Origin: Actinomyces viscosus
GTDB taxonomy: Bacteria > Actinomycetota > Actinomycetes > Actinomycetales > Actinomycetaceae
Length of the DNA: 64,000 bases
Direction of reading: 5' to 3'
Assembly (NCBI RefSeq): GCF_900637975.1
Contig: NZ_LR134477.1
Coordinates: forward strand, 1-64,000
Part shown: piece after piece, positions 40,463 to 49,429 of the stretch
Layout: every line of letters begins with the position of its first letter
Position numbering within the stretch: the first letter of the stretch is position 1
Position numbers and translations under genes: made by a program
The notes under the pieces: model-generated
Told to the model about the DNA's origin: nothing
Databases searched by the model: none
The model's input: the letters and a program-made list of their open reading frames with translations, nothing else

Positions 40463-41461
40463 TCAGAGCCCGGCGGCGGCCTCCAGCAGGTTGCGCGCGG
40501 AGATCTGGAGCCCCTCGACGTTGCCGTACTCGGCGTCCTCGTGCTCGATGTTGACGTTCATCTCCGGGTCGACCTCGGCGATGGCGGTCAGGAACTCGGC
40601 CCAGTAGCCGGTGTCGTGGCCCAGGCCGAAGGCGACGAACCGCCAGGCCGGGTCCTCGGGCCAGGCGTTGCACCAGTAGCCGTAGGCCACCGGGACCTTG
40701 CCCTCGGCCTCAGCGGGCACGTGAGCGAAGTCGGTGTCCAGGACCCCGCGGTAGGCGGCACCGGGGAGGACCCTCGTGTCCTTGGCATGGACGTGCCCCA
40801 CGAGGGAGCCCAGGCGCCTGGTGGCCGCGATCGGGTCCATCTGCTGCCAGAACAGGTGGGAGGGATCCATGTTGACCTTGATGTGGGTCGCCCCGGTCTC
40901 CTCGATGAGCCGCTCGAAGGAGGGAACGTTGAAGACCAGGTTGCGCGGGTGCAGCTCCAGGCAGACCTGGACGCCGTTGTCACGGGCCAGGGCGTCGATC
41001 TCCTTGAAGAAGGGCACGACGACGCTCCACTGGTAGTCCAGGATCTCCATGTCAATCCCGTTCCACGGGTTGACGACCCAGGTGGGGTACTTCGCACTCG
41101 GATCGGTGCCCGGGGTTCCGGACATGGTGACGATCTCGCCCACACCCAGCAGGCCGGCCAGGCGGATGGCGTTGCGAATGTCCTCAGCGTGCTTGAGCCC
41201 CTCGTTGGGCAGCGGCGAGGTGGGGTTGCCCGAGGTGTTGAGGCCGGACAGCCGCATTCCCTTGTCCTTGAACAGGCCCAGGTACTCGTCGCGGGCGGTG
41301 GATGAGGACAGCAGGGCGTCAACGGGGCAGTGCGGAGAGGGGATGAATCCTCCGACGTTGACCTCCGCCCCGGTCAGGCCCGCGTCCTTGAGGACGTCGA
41401 GGGCCTCGGACAGGGAGCGGTCCTGGAGGCAGGCGGTGTAGGCGCCGTAGGTCAGTGGCAT
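40463..41461 (-). CDS. Sugar phosphate isomerase/epimerase-type TIM-barrel protein
   Basis: 332 residues from ATG 41461 (MPLTYGAYTACLQDRSL), preceded by AAGGAG. A xylose-isomerase-like/AP-endonuclease-2 barrel with the expected metal ligands: QVCLELHPRNLVFN (Glu), HIKVNMDPSHLFWQQMDP (Asp), VGHVHAKDT (His) and NVNIEHEDAEYGN (Glu). These proteins act on keto sugars or inosoles. Its direct upstream neighbour in the same operon is a Gfo/Idh/MocA oxidoreductase, the usual partner for interconverting oxidised sugars or inositol isomers. The substrate is unknown. Confidence 0.85.
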   Translation of the reverse strand: MPLTYGAYTACLQDRSLSEALDVLKDAGLTGAEVNVGGFIPSPHCPVDALLSSSTARDEYLGLFKDKGMRLSGLNTSGNPTSPLPNEGLKHAEDIRNAIRLAGLLGVGEIVTMSGTPGTDPSAKYPTWVVNPWNGIDMEILDYQWSVVVPFFKEIDALARDNGVQVCLELHPRNLVFNVPSFERLIEETGATHIKVNMDPSHLFWQQMDPIAATRRLGSLVGHVHAKDTRVLPGAAYRGVLDTDFAHVPAEAEGKVPVAYGYWCNAWPEDPAWRFVAFGLGHDTGYWAEFLTAIAEVDPEMNVNIEHEDAEYGNVEGLQISARNLLEAAAGL

Positions 41462-41562
41462 GAGTGGTCTCCTTGGGTGTCTGGGTGTGTCTGTGTGTCT
41501 GTTCTTGGCGTGGCTACCTGCCATCTATCGGGATGGCCGGCGGCTCGGGTGGCGCGGGGGCC

Positions 41563-42780
41563 TCACAGGCTCGCGAGCTCGGGCAGGTCCGCGACGTCGA
41601 CGGCGGCGCCCCCGGCGGCTGCCGAGCGGGCCACGGCGTCGGCCAGAAGCATCTCCCGGTAGCCGTCGGCGAAGCTGGCGCAGCGGGGCAGGGCACCCTG
41701 CTCGAGGGTGAGGCAGGCGACCTGCTGGAGGAAGGCGTGGGCCTGGTAGGTGAACTGCTCGATCTGGGTCAGTCCGACCCCGCCGAAGGCCATGGAGGAG
41801 CCCCGCGCGAAGTAGGGGAAGTCGGGATTGACCAGGACGCGGCGGGCTCCGCCCAGGCCGGCGGGGGAGTTGACGTCGTCGATCTTGATCTCGCCGCAGC
41901 GGGCCAGGTCCCAGGAGACGCGGCCCTTGGTGCCCAGCACGTCGACCATGAGGGAGTTGGGCAGCCCCCAGGCCACGCGTGAGCAGGAGAAGGTGCCCAC
42001 GGCGCCGTTGGCGAAGTGCGCGGTGAAGGTGGCGACGTCGTCGTTCTCCACCGGCTCGTAGGTGGCGTTCTCCGTGTCCAGGGCGGTGCCGCGGGTGACG
42101 TGGCCGGTGGCCACGGGGCGCTCCTTGATGGAGGTCATCATGGCGGCGCCCGAGACCGAGACGATGGGACCGCAGATGACCTCGGCGGTGTCGATGAGGT
42201 GGCTGCCGACGTCGCCCAGCGCGCCCGAGCCCATGGGGCCCTTGTAGCGCCAGGCCATAGGGGTGGCCGGGTCGACGCCGTAGTCGCACCAGTAACGGCC
42301 GTCGAAGTGGTTGATCTCGCCCAGGTGGCCCTCGGCGACGAGCTTGGCGAGCTCGGCCACAGCGGCGTTGCGGCGGTAGGTGAAGCCGACGGCGGTGACG
42401 ACACCGGCCTCCTTCTCCGCCTGGGCCATGGCGCGGGCGGACTCGAGCGTGTCCGCCAGGGGCTTCTCGCACAGGACGTGCTTGCCGGCCCTGATGAGGA
42501 CCTCGGCGATCTCGCGGTGCAGGGCGTTGCCCACCACGATGGAGACGATGTCGATCTCCGGGTCCTCGGCCACGACGCGCCAGTCGTCCACGGCGCGCTC
42601 GTAGCCGTAGCGCTGGGCGGCGTCCTCGGCGAAGGGGAGGTGGGCGTCGGCGATGGTGTGCAGGCGGACCGGTGGCAGGCCCAGGTCGAAGACGGTTCCA
42701 ACCTGGCGCCAGGCGTTGGCGTGGGTGGTGCCGGCCATACCGGCACCGATGACGGCGACTGACAGGGGGGTGGTGCTCAT
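41563..42780 (-). CDS. Gfo/Idh/MocA-family NAD(P)-dependent oxidoreductase
   Basis: 405 residues from ATG 42780 (MSTTPLSVAVIGAGMAGTTHANAW); the frame is open further upstream but the Rossmann start fixes this ATG. Cofactor loop VIGAGMAG, VVGNALHREIAEVLIRAGKHVLCEKPLADTLESA (the EKP lysine), AVGFTYRRNAAVAELAKLV, SGALGDVGSHLIDTAEVICG (catalytic D..H). Oxidises a hydroxyl of a sugar or inositol derivative. First gene of a two-gene operon with the TIM-barrel protein. An LacI-like palindrome and a degenerate island operator are upstream. Confidence 0.88.
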   Translation of the reverse strand: MSTTPLSVAVIGAGMAGTTHANAWRQVGTVFDLGLPPVRLHTIADAHLPFAEDAAQRYGYERAVDDWRVVAEDPEIDIVSIVVGNALHREIAEVLIRAGKHVLCEKPLADTLESARAMAQAEKEAGVVTAVGFTYRRNAAVAELAKLVAEGHLGEINHFDGRYWCDYGVDPATPMAWRYKGPMGSGALGDVGSHLIDTAEVICGPIVSVSGAAMMTSIKERPVATGHVTRGTALDTENATYEPVENDDVATFTAHFANGAVGTFSCSRVAWGLPNSLMVDVLGTKGRVSWDLARCGEIKIDDVNSPAGLGGARRVLVNPDFPYFARGSSMAFGGVGLTQIEQFTYQAHAFLQQVACLTLEQGALPRCASFADGYREMLLADAVARSAAAGGAAVDVADLPELASL

Positions 42781-42864
42781 GGTTGCCTCAGGTGTCCTCA
42801 TTGACGAGCGGGTGACTTGCGGAGTCATGCGTGGAGTTGTGCGTGAGCGGTGCGTTGGCACGAA

Positions 42865-42878
42865 TTCACGCGCGTGAA
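42865..42878. promoter_or_regulatory. LacI-type operator candidate
   Basis: TTCACGCGCGTGAA, a perfect 14-bp palindrome with the central CG favoured by LacI-family repressors, 85 bases ahead of the oxidoreductase start. The LacI gene at 44669 is the nearest candidate regulator. Confidence 0.5.
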
Positions 42879-42931
42879 CTCACGGTTCCAGTGTGGTGTC
42901 CGGCGATGGCGGTGTCAACCGGTTCTGAGAA

Positions 42932-42947
42932 CTTCGTCACGACAAAG
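42932..42947. promoter_or_regulatory. Inositol-island operator, copy 2 (degenerate)
   Basis: CTTCGTCACGACAAAG. Both outer halves fit CTTTGT-N4-ACAAAG with one mismatch; the centre differs. Confidence 0.4.
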
Positions 42948-43232
42948 GCGGACGGTCGGTGAGATGAGTGGAGGGTGTGGGACTGTGGTCCCCGAGTGGG
43001 TGCGCGGCGGTGTGCCGAACAGGGCGAGCCGAACAGAGTGGGGACGGCTGGTGCGAAGGCGTGTCTGAGACATCCTCAAGACGGTGGGAGCCAATGGGGA
43101 CTTGTGTCCTATGTCTTCATGGGCGTTTCGCCGTTATTAACCTGTGATCTATGTGGGATCGATATAAGCCGGAGCTGGTGAGGACTACTGAACCGGTGGC
43201 TCCCCTCGCTCCCCGACGCAAGGACCCTGACC

Positions 43233-44603
43233 ATGAGCAAGATCGTCGTCATCGGCGCCAACCACGCCGGCACCGCCTGTGTCAACACCATTCTGGGCAG
43301 CTACGGGGCGGACAGCGAGGTCGTGGTCTTCGACCAGAACTCGAACATCTCCTTCCTCGGCTGCGGCATCGCCCTGTGGGTCGGTCAGCAGATCGCCGGG
43401 TCGGAGGGCCTGTTCTACTCCGACAAGGCTCAGCTCGAGGCCGCTGGCGCCACCGTCCACATGAACACCGTCGTCGAGTCCGTCGACTTCGACGCCAAGG
43501 AGGTCCACGTCGTCGCCGACGGCGTGGCCCGTACCGAGAGCTACGACAAGCTCATCCTGGCTACCGGCTCCTCCCCGATCGTCCCGCCGGTCGCGGGCAT
43601 CGAGCTGGTCGAGGGGACCCGGGAGTTCCAGGCCACCCTGGACAACGTCCAGTTCATCAAGCTCTACCAGAATGCCGCCGAGGTGGTGGACAAGCTCCAG
43701 GACGAGTCGATCAGGCGCATCGCCGTCATCGGTGCGGGGTACATCGGCGTCGAGCTCGCCGAGGCCTTCGAGCGCCTGGGCCGCGAGGTCACGCTCGTCG
43801 ACGTCGCCGAGGTGCCCCTGGAGGGCTACTACGACCCCGACTTCGGTGAGCGCATGAGCCGGACCCTCACCGATCACGGCATCCATCTGGCCCTGGGGCA
43901 GAAGGTGGTCGCCGTTGAGGGGAACGGTCGCGTCGAGCGCCTGGTGACCGACAAGGAGGGCTTCGACGTCGACATGGTCGTCGCCTCCGTGGGCTTCCGC
44001 CCCAACAACGAGCTGGGGCGCGGCGAGCTCGAGCTCTTCGACAACGGCGCCTACCTCGTCGACCTCCACCAGCGCACCAGCCGTGAGGACGTCTACGCCA
44101 TCGGTGACTGCGCCACCGTCCACGACAACGCCGCCGACGCCCCGAACTACATCGCCCTGGCCACCAACGCCGTGCGCTCGGGCGTGGTGGCCGCTCACAA
44201 CGCCTGCGGCACCGCGATCGAGTCCGCCGGCGTCCAGGGCTCCAACGGTGTGTGCGTCTACGACCTCAAGATGGTCTCCACCGGGCTGACCTCGGCCAGG
44301 GCCCGTGAGCTCGGCTACGACCCGGTGGTCACCGAGTTCACCGACCTCCAGCGGCCCGAGTTCATGCGGACCCCGAACCACCTGGTGAGCATCAAGATCA
44401 TCTTCGACCGCACCAGCCGCGTCATCCTGGGCTGTCAGATCGCCTCCCAGGAGGACATCTCGATGATGATCCACGTCTTCTCCCTGGCCATCCAGGAGAA
44501 GCTGACCATCGACAAGCTCGCCCTGCTGGACATCTTCTTCCTGCCCCACTTCAACAAGCCCTACAACTACGTCACCATGGCGGCGCTGACGGCGCCGCAG
44601 TGA
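43233..44603 (+). CDS. nox: Water-forming NADH oxidase
   Basis: 456-residue FAD enzyme that reduces O2 to water with NADH, regenerating NAD+ and detoxifying oxygen. [19 protein letters not shown] (FAD site with His 11), [13 protein letters not shown] with redox Cys 44 (used as sulfenic acid), [46 protein letters not shown] (NADH site), YAIGDCATV, and the C-terminal dimer domain. The sequence is strikingly like streptococcal Nox-2 throughout, while the CoA-disulfide reductase branch shares the same Cys. Codon use is as GC-rich as its neighbours, so any transfer from Firmicutes is old. ATG 43233. Confidence 0.88.
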   Translation: MSKIVVIGANHAGTACVNTILGSYGADSEVVVFDQNSNISFLGCGIALWVGQQIAGSEGLFYSDKAQLEAAGATVHMNTVVESVDFDAKEVHVVADGVARTESYDKLILATGSSPIVPPVAGIELVEGTREFQATLDNVQFIKLYQNAAEVVDKLQDESIRRIAVIGAGYIGVELAEAFERLGREVTLVDVAEVPLEGYYDPDFGERMSRTLTDHGIHLALGQKVVAVEGNGRVERLVTDKEGFDVDMVVASVGFRPNNELGRGELELFDNGAYLVDLHQRTSREDVYAIGDCATVHDNAADAPNYIALATNAVRSGVVAAHNACGTAIESAGVQGSNGVCVYDLKMVSTGLTSARARELGYDPVVTEFTDLQRPEFMRTPNHLVSIKIIFDRTSRVILGCQIASQEDISMMIHVFSLAIQEKLTIDKLALLDIFFLPHFNKPYNYVTMAALTAPQ

Positions 44604-44651
44604 CCCCCTCCGACCCTCTCAGGCCCTCTCGGTCTGAGCCGGCTGCGTGAT

Positions 44652-44687
44652 CTCGTCCCTGGGGCGCCTCAGCGTCCCAGGGACGAG
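44652..44687. terminator. Convergent terminator between nox and the LacI gene
   Basis: 16-bp stem with one G-T mismatch (44652-44667 and 44672-44687). It overlaps the last codons of the LacI gene, whose stop codon lies in the loop. Confidence 0.65.
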
Positions 44688-45697
44688 GCACGGGTGACGA
44701 GCTCGGGGGTCAGGACGATGCTGCGGGCTTCGGTCCCGGTCCCGGCGTCGGCCTCCGGCTCGTCGTCGGGCATGATCTCCGCGCGCCGGCACAGCAGCTC
44801 CACCGCCCGCTCGCCCAGCAGGTCCTCGGGCTGGTCGACGCTGGTCAGCGCGAACTCCTCGCGCATCGCCAGGTAGGTGTTGTCGTAGGAGGCCAGGGCG
44901 ACGTCGTCGCCCAGGGTGCGGGGGCTCTCGCGCAGCACGGGGACGGCGTCGATGGCCAGGACGTCGTTGTGGATGACCAGGCCGAGCGCCTCGGGGTGGT
45001 CATCCAGCGCCGCCCGGGTGGCGGGGCCGGCGTCCTCGTCGCAGCTGCGCACCTCGAAGTCCATCCCGGCCGCCTTGGCCGCCCGGGCGAGCGAGTACTC
45101 GCGGTCGCGGCGGGAGGCCTCGTCGGTCATGCGCGGGCCGATGTAGCAGACGGTGCGCATGCTCAAGGCCGCCAGGTGGTCGACGATGAGGCGGGCGGCC
45201 GCCTCCTCATCGACCCGTACCGAGTCGACCCTCCCGCCGGGACTGCGCCGCCCGATGACGCATACGGGAACCTCCTCGCCGATGGCCAGCAGGTCCTCAC
45301 CGGGCAGCCAGGGTGAGACGAAGACGATGCCCGCGACCCGTACGCCGAGCAGGCTCTCGATGGACCGGTGCAGGACCTCCGACTGGTCCGAACCGACCGT
45401 GACGAACAGGGTGAGGCCGCGCCGGGCGGCCGCCCGGCCCAGGCAGGCCGCGATCTGCTCGAAGAAGGCGTTGCGCAGGTTGGGCAGGACCAGGCCGATG
45501 ATGGTCGAGCGCTGACGGGCCAGCGAGGAGGCTGAGACGTTGACCCGGTAGCCCAGGGAGGCCGCCACCTGCTCAATGCGCTCGCGGGTGCGGACCGCGA
45601 CCTTGGGGGAGCCGCTTAGCGCCAGCGAGACCAGGCTGCGCGAGACTCCGGCGGCGCGGGCGACGTCGCTCTGGGTGGCGGCATGAATCCTGGTCAC
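44669..45697 (-). CDS. LacI-family transcriptional regulator
   Basis: 342 residues. The helix-turn-helix ATQSDVARAAGVSRSLVSLALSGSPKVAVRTRERIEQVAASLGYRVN is followed by the hinge SASSLARQRS and a periplasmic-binding-protein-like effector domain (TIIGLVLPNLRNAFFEQIAACLGRAA; VFVSPWLPGEDLL; VCYIGPRMTD; GLVIHNDVLAIDAVPVLRE). The effector is probably a sugar or polyol. It faces nox and lies 1.9 kb from the palindrome in the nox/oxidoreductase promoter region, a possible target. Confidence 0.92.
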   Translation of the reverse strand: MTRIHAATQSDVARAAGVSRSLVSLALSGSPKVAVRTRERIEQVAASLGYRVNVSASSLARQRSTIIGLVLPNLRNAFFEQIAACLGRAAARRGLTLFVTVGSDQSEVLHRSIESLLGVRVAGIVFVSPWLPGEDLLAIGEEVPVCVIGRRSPGGRVDSVRVDEEAAARLIVDHLAALSMRTVCYIGPRMTDEASRRDREYSLARAAKAAGMDFEVRSCDEDAGPATRAALDDHPEALGLVIHNDVLAIDAVPVLRESPRTLGDDVALASYDNTYLAMREEFALTSVDQPEDLLGERAVELLCRRAEIMPDDEPEADAGTGTEARSIVLTPELVTRASSLGR

Positions 45698-45793
45698 CGT
45701 CTGCTCCTGCTTCCTGCGCCGTCGGACGGTCTGCTGTGGGGCCCTCTAGCACGGGGCCCGAGTACTGCGCAGGCTACAGGCTGACGGGCTGCG

Positions 45794-46273
45794 TCAACGG
45801 GGTGCCGCAGTGGTGCTGCGCAGCAGCGCGGCGAGCCCGACGATTCCGAGGATGACAAGCCCCGTCGCAGGCAGGGTGGTGGTGGGCAGGTGGTCCGCAA
45901 CTGCGGCGCGCTGGGTCGTCAGCCCGATCCCGTGAAGCAGGCCCAGGGCCGTGGCTCCCGCACTGAGCGACAGGATCGAGGCGGCCGCCCGCAGTGTTCG
46001 CCTGGCAGCCGCCCAGGGGGTGATGAGCTGCAGCGGAGGCAGGGCCGCCCAGGCCGTGAAGCCGGCCATGCACCACAGAAGCGCGCTCGATGCGGGAGAG
46101 GTCTCCTTGCGAAGGCTACCGATGGTGGCCAGGCCCATGCAGACCACCCAGAAGAGGATGCAGTAGGTGACCAGCAGACCGTCGGTCCGGGTGAGGCGGT
46201 GATCCGTGCGTTCCCAGCGGCGGACATCGGAGAAGAAACCACTGACTGTGCCTGGGACCTGTGGCGAGGACAT
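45794..46273 (-). CDS. Four-helix membrane protein of unknown function
   Basis: 159 residues; not recognised. Hydrophobic segments at LLVTYCILFWVVCMGLATIG, SSALLWCMAGFTAWAALPPLQL, RAAASILSLSAGATALGLLHGIGL, and LPATGLVILGIVGLAALL. The N-terminal 35 residues are polar (FFSDVRRWERTDHRLTRTDG). ATG 46273 has GGAGGAA upstream. It stands alone between the LacI gene and the iolE terminator. Confidence 0.65.
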   Translation of the reverse strand: MSSPQVPGTVSGFFSDVRRWERTDHRLTRTDGLLVTYCILFWVVCMGLATIGSLRKETSPASSALLWCMAGFTAWAALPPLQLITPWAAARRTLRAAASILSLSAGATALGLLHGIGLTTQRAAVADHLPTTTLPATGLVILGIVGLAALLRSTTAAPR

Positions 46274-46419
46274 GGCTCTTCCTCCTGTGCGCCGTCACGG
46301 TCAAGATTGCCCTTTTCGGGGTAGGCCCGCCAGCGCGCCCTTGCGAAGAGTGATGGTCGTCGGGGCGCAACGAGGTGGGCGGCTCGCCCCGTCGGTGCTC
46401 CTCGGTGGCCCGGGAACGA

Positions 46420-46453
46420 CGACGCTCCCGACTGGTGGCGGTCGGGAGCGTCG
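46420..46453 (-). terminator. Terminator after iolE
   Basis: 13-bp perfect stem (46420-46432 and 46441-46453), loop of 8. Confidence 0.7.
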
Positions 46454-46513
46454 GGGTGAGGCGTCAGTTGGTGGGGCAGGCCCGGAGGGGGGCCGGGACG
46501 GCCCCGTGACGTC

Positions 46514-47440
46514 TCAGGCCTTGAAGAGCGTGCCCTCAAGGTGGGCGCGCGCCTTGCGGGCGTACTCCAGGGGGTTGGCGATGGCCGGGTCCTGCTCGGC
46601 CTCCACCAGGATCCAGTCGCGGTAGCCGTGGTCCACGAGGAACTTGTAGGGCACCGTGAAGTCGATCGTGCCGTCACCGGGGACGGTGAACATGCCCGCC
46701 AGGAAGGAGTCGAGGAAGGAGCGCTCGGCGGCCCGGGACTCCTCCATCTTCTCAGGGCGCACGTCCTTGAAGTGGACGTGCTTGACGCGGTCGATGGTGG
46801 CCTTCAGCAGGCCCATGACGTCGCCGTCGCCCACGTAGGCGTGGCCGGTGTCGAACAGGAGGGAGACCTTGGCCGGGTCGGTCAGCTCCATGAGGCGGAT
46901 GGTCTCGTCCTTGGTCTGGATGACCGTGCCCAGGTGGTGGTGGTAGACGAGCTCCAGGCCGTGGGCGTGGGCGACGTCGCCCAGGCGGTTGAGCCCCTCG
47001 GCCAGGACGGGCCACTGCTCCTCGGTGAGCACCGGCTTGTTGGTGAAGATGCAGACGTCGCGGATGCCCTGGACCGAGCCGGTCTGCTCGGAGACGACGA
47101 CGCGGGTGGCACCCAGGTACTCCAGGTAGGCGCAGGTGGCCTCGAAGTCGGGGATGACGGCCTCGACGCCGTCGCGCAGGATGAAGGAGGAGAACCACTG
47201 GGCGACGATCTTGATACCGCGGGCGTCAGCGGCGGCCTTGACCTCCTCCTTGGGAGGGAAGAAGCCGGCGCACTCGGTGCCGGCGAAGCCGGTGTCGGCC
47301 AGGTCGAGGAGCATGTCCTCCAGGGTGTTGAAGGCGCCGACCTCGGGGATGTCGTCATTGCGCCAGGTGATCGGGTGCATGCCCCAGGAGATGCCGTGGG
47401 GATCGGAGATTGCGGTTGCGGGGTCGAGCGAGAAGGACAT
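46514..47440 (-). CDS. iolE: myo-Inosose-2 dehydratase (IolE-type)
   Basis: 308 residues. Dehydrates scyllo-inosose to 3D-(3,5/4)-trihydroxycyclohexane-1,2-dione, step two of myo-inositol breakdown. ISWGMHPITWRNDDIPEVGAFNTLEDMLLDLADTGFAGTEC is characteristic of IolE. The barrel ligands appear in LELVYHHHLGTVIQTKDET, SLLFDTGHAYVGDGD and RVKHVHFKDVRPEK. A copy of the island operator lies about 180 bases upstream, and a terminator follows, so it is its own unit within the island. Confidence 0.92.
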   Translation of the reverse strand: MSFSLDPATAISDPHGISWGMHPITWRNDDIPEVGAFNTLEDMLLDLADTGFAGTECAGFFPPKEEVKAAADARGIKIVAQWFSSFILRDGVEAVIPDFEATCAYLEYLGATRVVVSEQTGSVQGIRDVCIFTNKPVLTEEQWPVLAEGLNRLGDVAHAHGLELVYHHHLGTVIQTKDETIRLMELTDPAKVSLLFDTGHAYVGDGDVMGLLKATIDRVKHVHFKDVRPEKMEESRAAERSFLDSFLAGMFTVPGDGTIDFTVPYKFLVDHGYRDWILVEAEQDPAIANPLEYARKARAHLEGTLFKA

Positions 47441-47620
47441 CGTTGCTCCGTGTCTAGCTGGTGTGGTGATGGTCGGTAAGTTGGTACCGGGTCAGTGGTG
47501 AGTCGTGAGCCGGTGGCTGGTGGGCCGTCGGCTCCTAGGCCGTGGACGGGGCGCTCCCGGAAGGCGGGTGTCGGCGTCGGTGCCGGGCGGTGGGCCCGTG
47601 CAACGAACCTAGCAACAGGA

Positions 47621-47635
47621 CTTTGTCCTGACAAG
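47621..47635 (-). promoter_or_regulatory. Inositol-island operator, copy 3
   Basis: CTTTGTCCTGACAAG, an excellent match, between iolT and iolE and ahead of iolE. Confidence 0.7.
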
Positions 47636-47677
47636 CCTCTGGGTGTCCTCCCGGGAGCGCGCGTCCCCGGGGCGGGG

Positions 47678-49333
47678 TCAGGAGTAGAGCCTCTCCATCT
47701 CGACCTCGATCTCCTCCAGGGACTTGTCCTTGGTCTCCGGCATGATCCTGAACAGCACGACGGCGACGACCAGGTTGAGCACGCCGTAGATGGTGTAGGT
47801 GATGCCGCCACCCAGGGTCTCCATCATGGGCGGGAAGGTCCAGGTGATGATCGCGTTGGCGGTCCACATGCAGAAGATCGCGGTGCCGTTCATGATGCCG
47901 CGGACGTTGGCCGGGAAGATCTCGCCCATCATCGTCCACACGATCGTGCCGTTGGAGGACTGCACGATGAGCATGAAGACGGCCATGAGGCCCAGGATGA
48001 GGTAGGCGGCCCAGGCGGGCGGGGTGGTGTGGTCGGCCATGTGCGGGGCGATGAAGAACTGGAAGGTCGCGGCGATCCCCAGGAGGGTGATGCCCACGCC
48101 GATGACGTCGCCGATGAGGACCTGGCGGCGGCGGAACTTCAGGATGAGCCAGATGCCGATGGCCGAGCCGATCACCGACATGACGCCGTTGGCCACCTGG
48201 GCGGTGATGGAGGCCGAGGTGGACATGCCGGCGTACTCCAGTACCTTGGGGGCGTAGTACATGACGGTGTTGACGCCGGTGGTCTGGTTGATGACGGCCA
48301 GGAAGATGCCGACCAGCAGCAGCTTGCGCAGCCAGGGCGTGGCCATGACGTGGCTGAGGCCCTTGCGCTGGGACTCCTCCTCCTTCTCATGCTGGCGGGC
48401 CTCGACCATCTCCATGATCTCGTCCTCGATGGGGCCGTCCTTCTCCGGCACGCGCACGCGCTTGAGGGACCCGATGGCGTCGTAGAGGCGCTCCTTGGCC
48501 AGGTACCAGCGCGAGGACTCGGGCATGAGGCGAATGCCGATCCACAGGGCCACGGCCGGGATGGAGCACAGGACGAGCATGTAGCGCCAGGCCTCGCCGT
48601 TACCGGCGCTGATGCTCAGCTGGTCGAGGAAGGCGTGGTACTCGGCTCCACTCATGGGGCCGCCCTTGGAGGCCTGGAGCCTGGTGATCTCGTCGAAGAC
48701 GTAGGTGCCCGGGGAGAAGCGCCCGCTGGGGTCGTTGGCGATGGTGATCTTCGGGCCGCCCTGCATGGAGTTGATGATGGCGTTCATCGAGAAGGCGAGC
48801 AGCTGGCCGGTGACGATCATGAGCTGGTCGATGGCCACGATGGAGCCGCGGATGCGCTTGGGCGCCGTCTCCGCCAGGTAGACGGGGACGGTTGCGGAGG
48901 CGGCGCCGACGGCGAAGCCCAGGACGACGCGGAAGGGGTACATGACCCACACGTTGGGGGCGACGGTGGTTCCGATCGCGCCGATGAAGAACAAGGCGGC
49001 CAGGACCGTGATGTTGTGGCGCCGGCCCCAGCGGTCCGACATGAGGCCGCCGAGCAGGGCGCCCAGGGCCGCCCCGACCAGAAGGGTGCCGCCGATGGCG
49101 CCCTCCTCGAAGGAGGTCAGCTGTAGCCCTTTGGCGGCGAAGGGCATGTACATGTACGGCAGGGCGCCGGAGATGACGCCGGTGTCGTAGCCGAAGAGCA
49201 GCGAGCCGAGCGTGGCGACGGCCGCGATGGCGGCGACACCGCGGTGCTTGCCCGAGGCCGGGGTCTTGGCCACCGCCTCGTTGAGCTCTTCCCTGGTCAG
49301 TCCGCGCAGGGACGTCGTGACTCCCTGTGACAT
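47678..49333 (-). CDS. iolT: MFS sugar-porter family transporter, probable myo-inositol uptake (IolT-like)
   Basis: 551 residues, 12 helices. Sugar-porter signatures: TLGSLLFGYDTGVISGALPYM, GGLMSDRWGRRHNI, PVYLAETAPKRIRGS, PESSRWYLAKERLYDA, LLVGIFLAVINQTTGVNTVMYYAPKVLEYAG, WTMMGEIFPANVRG and PETKDKSLEEIE. The helix 1 and NQTTGVN motifs match inositol and hexose proton symporters such as IolT. It carries an unusually long loop between helices 5 and 6 (GGPKITIANDPSGRFSPG and following, about 60 residues). It lies downstream of an oxidoreductase in one operon controlled by the operator at 50734, which supports inositol as substrate. Confidence 0.85.
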   Translation of the reverse strand: MSQGVTTSLRGLTREELNEAVAKTPASGKHRGVAAIAAVATLGSLLFGYDTGVISGALPYMYMPFAAKGLQLTSFEEGAIGGTLLVGAALGALLGGLMSDRWGRRHNITVLAALFFIGAIGTTVAPNVWVMYPFRVVLGFAVGAASATVPVYLAETAPKRIRGSIVAIDQLMIVTGQLLAFSMNAIINSMQGGPKITIANDPSGRFSPGTYVFDEITRLQASKGGPMSGAEYHAFLDQLSISAGNGEAWRYMLVLCSIPAVALWIGIRLMPESSRWYLAKERLYDAIGSLKRVRVPEKDGPIEDEIMEMVEARQHEKEEESQRKGLSHVMATPWLRKLLLVGIFLAVINQTTGVNTVMYYAPKVLEYAGMSTSASITAQVANGVMSVIGSAIGIWLILKFRRRQVLIGDVIGVGITLLGIAATFQFFIAPHMADHTTPPAWAAYLILGLMAVFMLIVQSSNGTIVWTMMGEIFPANVRGIMNGTAIFCMWTANAIITWTFPPMMETLGGGITYTIYGVLNLVVAVVLFRIMPETKDKSLEEIEVEMERLYS

Positions 49334-49429
49334 AGGGGGTCTCCTCTCAGGTCTGCGGCGACGGTGCCGCAGGGTTGTGGTGATTGATGATGATGTGTTG
49401 ATGTGCGGGGAGGCCTGGACGGGCCGGTC

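Larger units (their letters stand above)
42781..43232. other. Divergent promoter region between the oxidoreductase and nox
   Basis: 452 bases, no gene seen. It contains a perfect palindrome TTCACGCGCGTGAA at 42865-42878, the degenerate operator at 42932-42947, and, near nox, TATAAG at 43164, which may be its -10. Confidence 0.5.

Noticed and set aside
42781..43232. Rex binding site upstream of nox
   Set aside because: No TTGTGA-N4-TTCACAA-like sequence; the only strong palindrome is TTCACGCGCGTGAA, which lies nearer the divergent gene.
47441..47677. Riboswitch ahead of iolE
   Set aside because: No recognisable conserved riboswitch core; the region is explained by a promoter and the shared operator.
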